From NCBI GenBank assembly GCA_900543085.1, contig UQQF01000013.1, positions 1-43,729 of the forward strand: a stretch of 43,729 bases of DNA, written 5' to 3'. Positions 41,885 through 43,729 of this stretch are shown one piece after another (the stretch's first letter is position 1; each line of letters opens with the position of its first letter). The position numbers and the translations under genes are program-made. This DNA comes from an uncultured Eubacteriales bacterium. Lineage in GTDB: Bacteria; Bacillota; Clostridia; Oscillospirales; Oscillospiraceae. Under the pieces are notes generated by a model. It was not told where the DNA came from, did not search any database, and saw only the letters and a list, made by a program, of their open reading frames with translations.

Positions 41885-42352
41885 TTATTCGATTGCAATG
41901 GCGTTGTGGCTCTCGAGCCTCTTGACGTCGGCCTTGGGCACGCTGAGCTTCAGGATGCCGTCCTCGTACTTGGCGTGCACGTCGCCGCTGGGGATGTCGC
42001 CAACATAGAAGCTGCGCTGCATGGAGCCGGCGTAGCGCTCGCGGCGGATGTAGTTGCCCTCCTTGTCCTTCTGATCCTTATCGACGCCCTTGGAGGCGCT
42101 GATGGTCAGGTAGCCGTTGTTCAGCTTGACGTCTATCTCATCCTTCTTGAAGCCCGGCAGGTCGATGTCCAGCTCGTAGGTGCCGTCAGTCTCGCGGACG
42201 TCGGTCTTCATCATGTTGCGGGCCTTCTTGCCGTACAGCTCGCGGTTCACACCGTGACGCCCGTTCAGATAGCGGTCGATGCGGCGGTCGAAATCGTCAA
42301 AGTCATCAAAGAAATCATCAAAAAGGTTTTCACCAAAAATGCTCGGCAACAT
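41885..42352 (-). CDS. Hsp20 / alpha-crystallin small heat-shock protein
   Basis: A 155-residue ATP-independent holdase chaperone. The short N-terminal arm (FGENLFDDFFDDFDDFD) is rich in Phe and Asp. The alpha-crystallin domain (about 46-150) includes MKTDVRETDGTYELDIDLPG, KKDEIDVKLNNGYLTISASK, RRERYAGSMQRSFYVG and AKYEDGILKLSVPK, and ends without the usual I-x-I tail. The start codon follows GGAGG. Transcription is from a promoter overlapping a CIRCE element, so it should be repressed by HrcA and induced by heat. Confidence 0.96.
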   Translation of the reverse strand: MLPSIFGENLFDDFFDDFDDFDRRIDRYLNGRHGVNRELYGKKARNMMKTDVRETDGTYELDIDLPGFKKDEIDVKLNNGYLTISASKGVDKDQKDKEGNYIRRERYAGSMQRSFYVGDIPSGDVHAKYEDGILKLSVPKADVKRLESHNAIAIE

Positions 42353-42481
42353 AAGTCATTCCTCCATTCAATATTGCAATGTTGTTGCCGCCGGGTCAAT
42401 GCCCGGTGCATGTTTAAACTGTAACCTGAACCGCCGGGAGGTCTGCGGCCTCTCAACCGCCCCTCTCTTAAGTTCGCCTTT

Positions 42482-42509
42482 ATTATAACTCAGGAATTAG
42501 CGCTGTCAA
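42482..42509 (-). promoter_or_regulatory. Promoter of hsp20
   Basis: On the minus strand TTGACA (42504-42509), a 16-bp spacer and TATAAT (42482-42487). The -35 box lies inside the CIRCE element. The leader is about 125 nt and holds no further gene. Confidence 0.8.
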
Positions 42510-42523
42510 GAGGAGAGTGCTAA
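42497..42523. promoter_or_regulatory. CIRCE element (HrcA operator)
   Basis: TTAGCGCTG (42497-42505), a 9-bp spacer and GAGTGCTAA (42515-42523) match the CIRCE consensus TTAGCACTC-N9-GAGTGCTAA, with two differences in the left arm. It covers the hsp20 -35 box. Confidence 0.92.
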
Positions 42524-42636
42524 TGTTAACAAAGAACATAATATTTGTTCACATTTCATGCAATATTATGGATGAGAGCTGGAAAATGAGGAAATTGACA
42601 TCCAGATAATCACAGACATGGCCGTATAAACGCAAA

Positions 42637-42663
42637 CCGCCCCGGGCGTTACGCCCGGGGCGG
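42637..42663 (-). terminator. Terminator of the zinc-ribbon / ECF operon
   Basis: A 13-bp stem (42637-42649 with 42651-42663) built on CCGCCCCGGGCGT. On the minus strand it is followed by TTTGCGTTT. The 110 bp from here to CIRCE hold no gene. Confidence 0.65.
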
Positions 42664-42667
42664 GGGT

Positions 42668-42955
42668 TCATTTTACCTGGATCATCGCGCCGCAGTTGGG
42701 GCAGTGGAGCGCGCCGGTTTGCGAGAGCTCGGCGAGGTTTCGCACGTATGGGCCGGTGTTGACGGCCGCGCCGCAGTTGGGGCAGCGAGTCCGGCGCCTG
42801 CCGGAGAGCAGCCATACCAGACTCGCGACGCACGTCACGGCGCCGCCGCCCACAAGCACCATAGCCATGACGTCCCCGGCGATGCCGCGCAGGCACATGC
42901 CGGCTATGCACAGCACCACGCCCAATACGGCGGCGAGCAGAGCCGGGCGCTTCAT
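42668..42955 (-). CDS. Small membrane protein with a zinc-ribbon tail
   Basis: A 95-residue protein. ATG 42953-42955 overlaps the stop of the upstream S-component gene as ATGA. Two N-terminal membrane segments (LLAAVLGVVLCIAGMCL and VMAMVLVGGGAVTCVASLVWLL) precede a cytoplasmic zinc ribbon with CPNCGAAV and CPNCGAMI. Such proteins are common and uncharacterised. Its tight coupling to an ECF S component and a hydrogenase gene suggests a role in that operon, but none can be named. Confidence 0.8.
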   Translation of the reverse strand: MKRPALLAAVLGVVLCIAGMCLRGIAGDVMAMVLVGGGAVTCVASLVWLLSGRRRTRCPNCGAAVNTGPYVRNLAELSQTGALHCPNCGAMIQVK

Positions 42956-43515
42956 CTGGCCTTGCGCAGACGGGGTATTACCAGGCTGGCGAGGGAGCCG
43001 CCGATGAGGGCGGTGCAGCCCTGCGGCCAGGAGAACATGATGCTCAGCGCGGCGACCTGCTGCGGCTGCACGCCGCTGAGCGCGCCGAGCAGCAGCGGCA
43101 CGGTGATCCACAGGAAGGCGCACTTGAGCACGGCGGCGATGGCCATGGCGATCCACTGTCGCACGCCCTCGGTGCCGCGCTTGCCGATGACAAGCCCGTA
43201 CACCACGCACAGCAGCGCGTTGCCGCAGGCGACCACGGGGCTGACGGCCGAGACGGCCGGGCCGATGCCGATGAACTGGGCGAGCATGGCCGATACGACG
43301 CCTATCGTGACGCCGGAGCCTATGCCGCTGATTGCCGTGAACACGAACAGCACGCAGTTGACCAGCGAGCCGGTCACGAGCTGGTTCACGGAGAACGGGC
43401 CGGTTATCACCGCGCCGGCAGGGAAGACCTTGCCCAGCAGCTGAGCCACGATGATAAGCGCGATGCCCATTGCCGTCCTGGTGACCCAGCGGACGGCGTT
43501 GTGAGAGTTTGACAT
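42952..43515 (-). CDS. ECF transporter S component
   Basis: A 187-residue protein with about six membrane segments. The N-terminal stretch RWVTRTAMGIALIIVAQLLG is the usual first helix of S components, and the remaining segments (VNCVLFVFTAISGIGSGVTIG, then AVVSPVVAC-like and FLWITVPLLLGALSG) complete the fold. S components capture vitamins or metals for energy-coupling-factor transporters. The substrate is not evident. No A or T components are in view. It begins two bases after the stop of the hydrogenase-type gene, with GAGGAG as its binding site. It is co-transcribed with the zinc-ribbon protein. Confidence 0.82.
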   Translation of the reverse strand: MSNSHNAVRWVTRTAMGIALIIVAQLLGKVFPAGAVITGPFSVNQLVTGSLVNCVLFVFTAISGIGSGVTIGVVSAMLAQFIGIGPAVSAVSPVVACGNALLCVVYGLVIGKRGTEGVRQWIAMAIAAVLKCAFLWITVPLLLGALSGVQPQQVAALSIMFSWPQGCTALIGGSLASLVIPRLRKAR

Positions 43516-43517
43516 TT

Positions 43518-43729
43518 TTACTCCTCTACCTCCTCGAGGCGGTCGACAAAAGCGCTGTCAAGCGAGTTCTGCTTTGCCGCCTTGGCCTTATATGTCCTTA
43601 CGTTGCTGGCCGCGTTGATGACGGGCGTGATGGTGCCCGCGCCCGCGACGCAGCCGCCGGGACACGCCATGCCTTCGAGCAGGTAGCCGTTGCGTTTGCC
43701 GGCCTTGGCGAGGGTGAGCATCTTGCGGC
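43518..43729 (-). CDS. [FeFe]-hydrogenase-type protein, C-terminus only
   Basis: The last ~70 residues of a protein whose 5' part lies beyond the right edge. The segment GYLLEGMACPGGCVAGAG matches the third H-cluster motif of [FeFe] hydrogenases (M-x-C-P-x-G-C-x-x-G-x-G), whose cysteines bind the cluster. The tail (NVRTYKAKAAKQ, then LDRLEEVEE-like) is short and charged. The catalytic or sensory role cannot be decided without the N-terminal part. It indicates an anaerobic, hydrogen-metabolising host. Confidence 0.85.
   Translation of the reverse strand, partial: RKMLTLAKAGKRNGYLLEGMACPGGCVAGAGTITPVINAASNVRTYKAKAAKQNSLDSAFVDRLEEVEE

Overview
The window looks like the chromosome of an anaerobic, GC-rich member of the Clostridia (probably Oscillospirales-like). 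This is inferred from SLH-domain surface proteins, a bL31 with zinc cysteines, an HrcA/CIRCE heat-shock operator, the C-terminus of an [FeFe] hydrogenase, strong AGGAGG ribosome binding sites, and Clostridia-type serine recombinases with CD1845- and ImmA-type mobile-element genes. No rRNA, tRNA or CRISPR was seen.

Positions 1 to about 25,610 are an accessory island. It opens with a mobile-element regulatory module: a Y-family polymerase, a YjbR protein and an ImmA protease/XRE repressor pair face a small beta protein gene across a compact switch region with overlapping promoters and repeated operators. A sigma-like gene and a repressor remnant follow. Next come a YibE/F membrane protein and a 2055-residue secreted PHP-fold hydrolase with SLH anchors. 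Then come a broken ERF recombinase gene, a broken small serine recombinase, and two crossover-like sites of opposite polarity that flank a promoter just upstream of a second SLH protein (BspA-like repeats plus a cysteine-peptidase-like domain). This last arrangement reads as a phase-variable promoter switch and is the most interesting signal in the window. The island continues with a NYN-domain protein, a CD1845 membrane protein, a strongly structured non-coding stretch, a three-gene serine recombinase cassette, a 1.3 kb inverted duplication carrying two truncated parB genes head to head, and a serine recombinase pseudogene. It ends inside an osmoprotectant ABC permease gene, which appears to be cut by the insertion.

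From about 25,610 to the end the DNA is ordinary core chromosome. It holds the truncated permease with two ferredoxin-fused flavoprotein genes under a divergent HxlR regulator, an inositol-phosphatase family gene, and a complete riboflavin operon (ribD-ribE-ribBA-ribH) behind an FMN riboswitch. These are followed by a nitroreductase, an S24-like protein without its catalytic residues, a thioesterase pair, a DUF1700-like membrane protein that seems to start at ATA, phosphofructokinase, HflX, L31, BipA/TypA, an HrcA-controlled Hsp20, and a hydrogenase / ECF S-component / zinc-ribbon operon that runs off the right edge.

All calls come from reading translated sequence and motifs by eye. Family names are recognition calls, and no database search was run.
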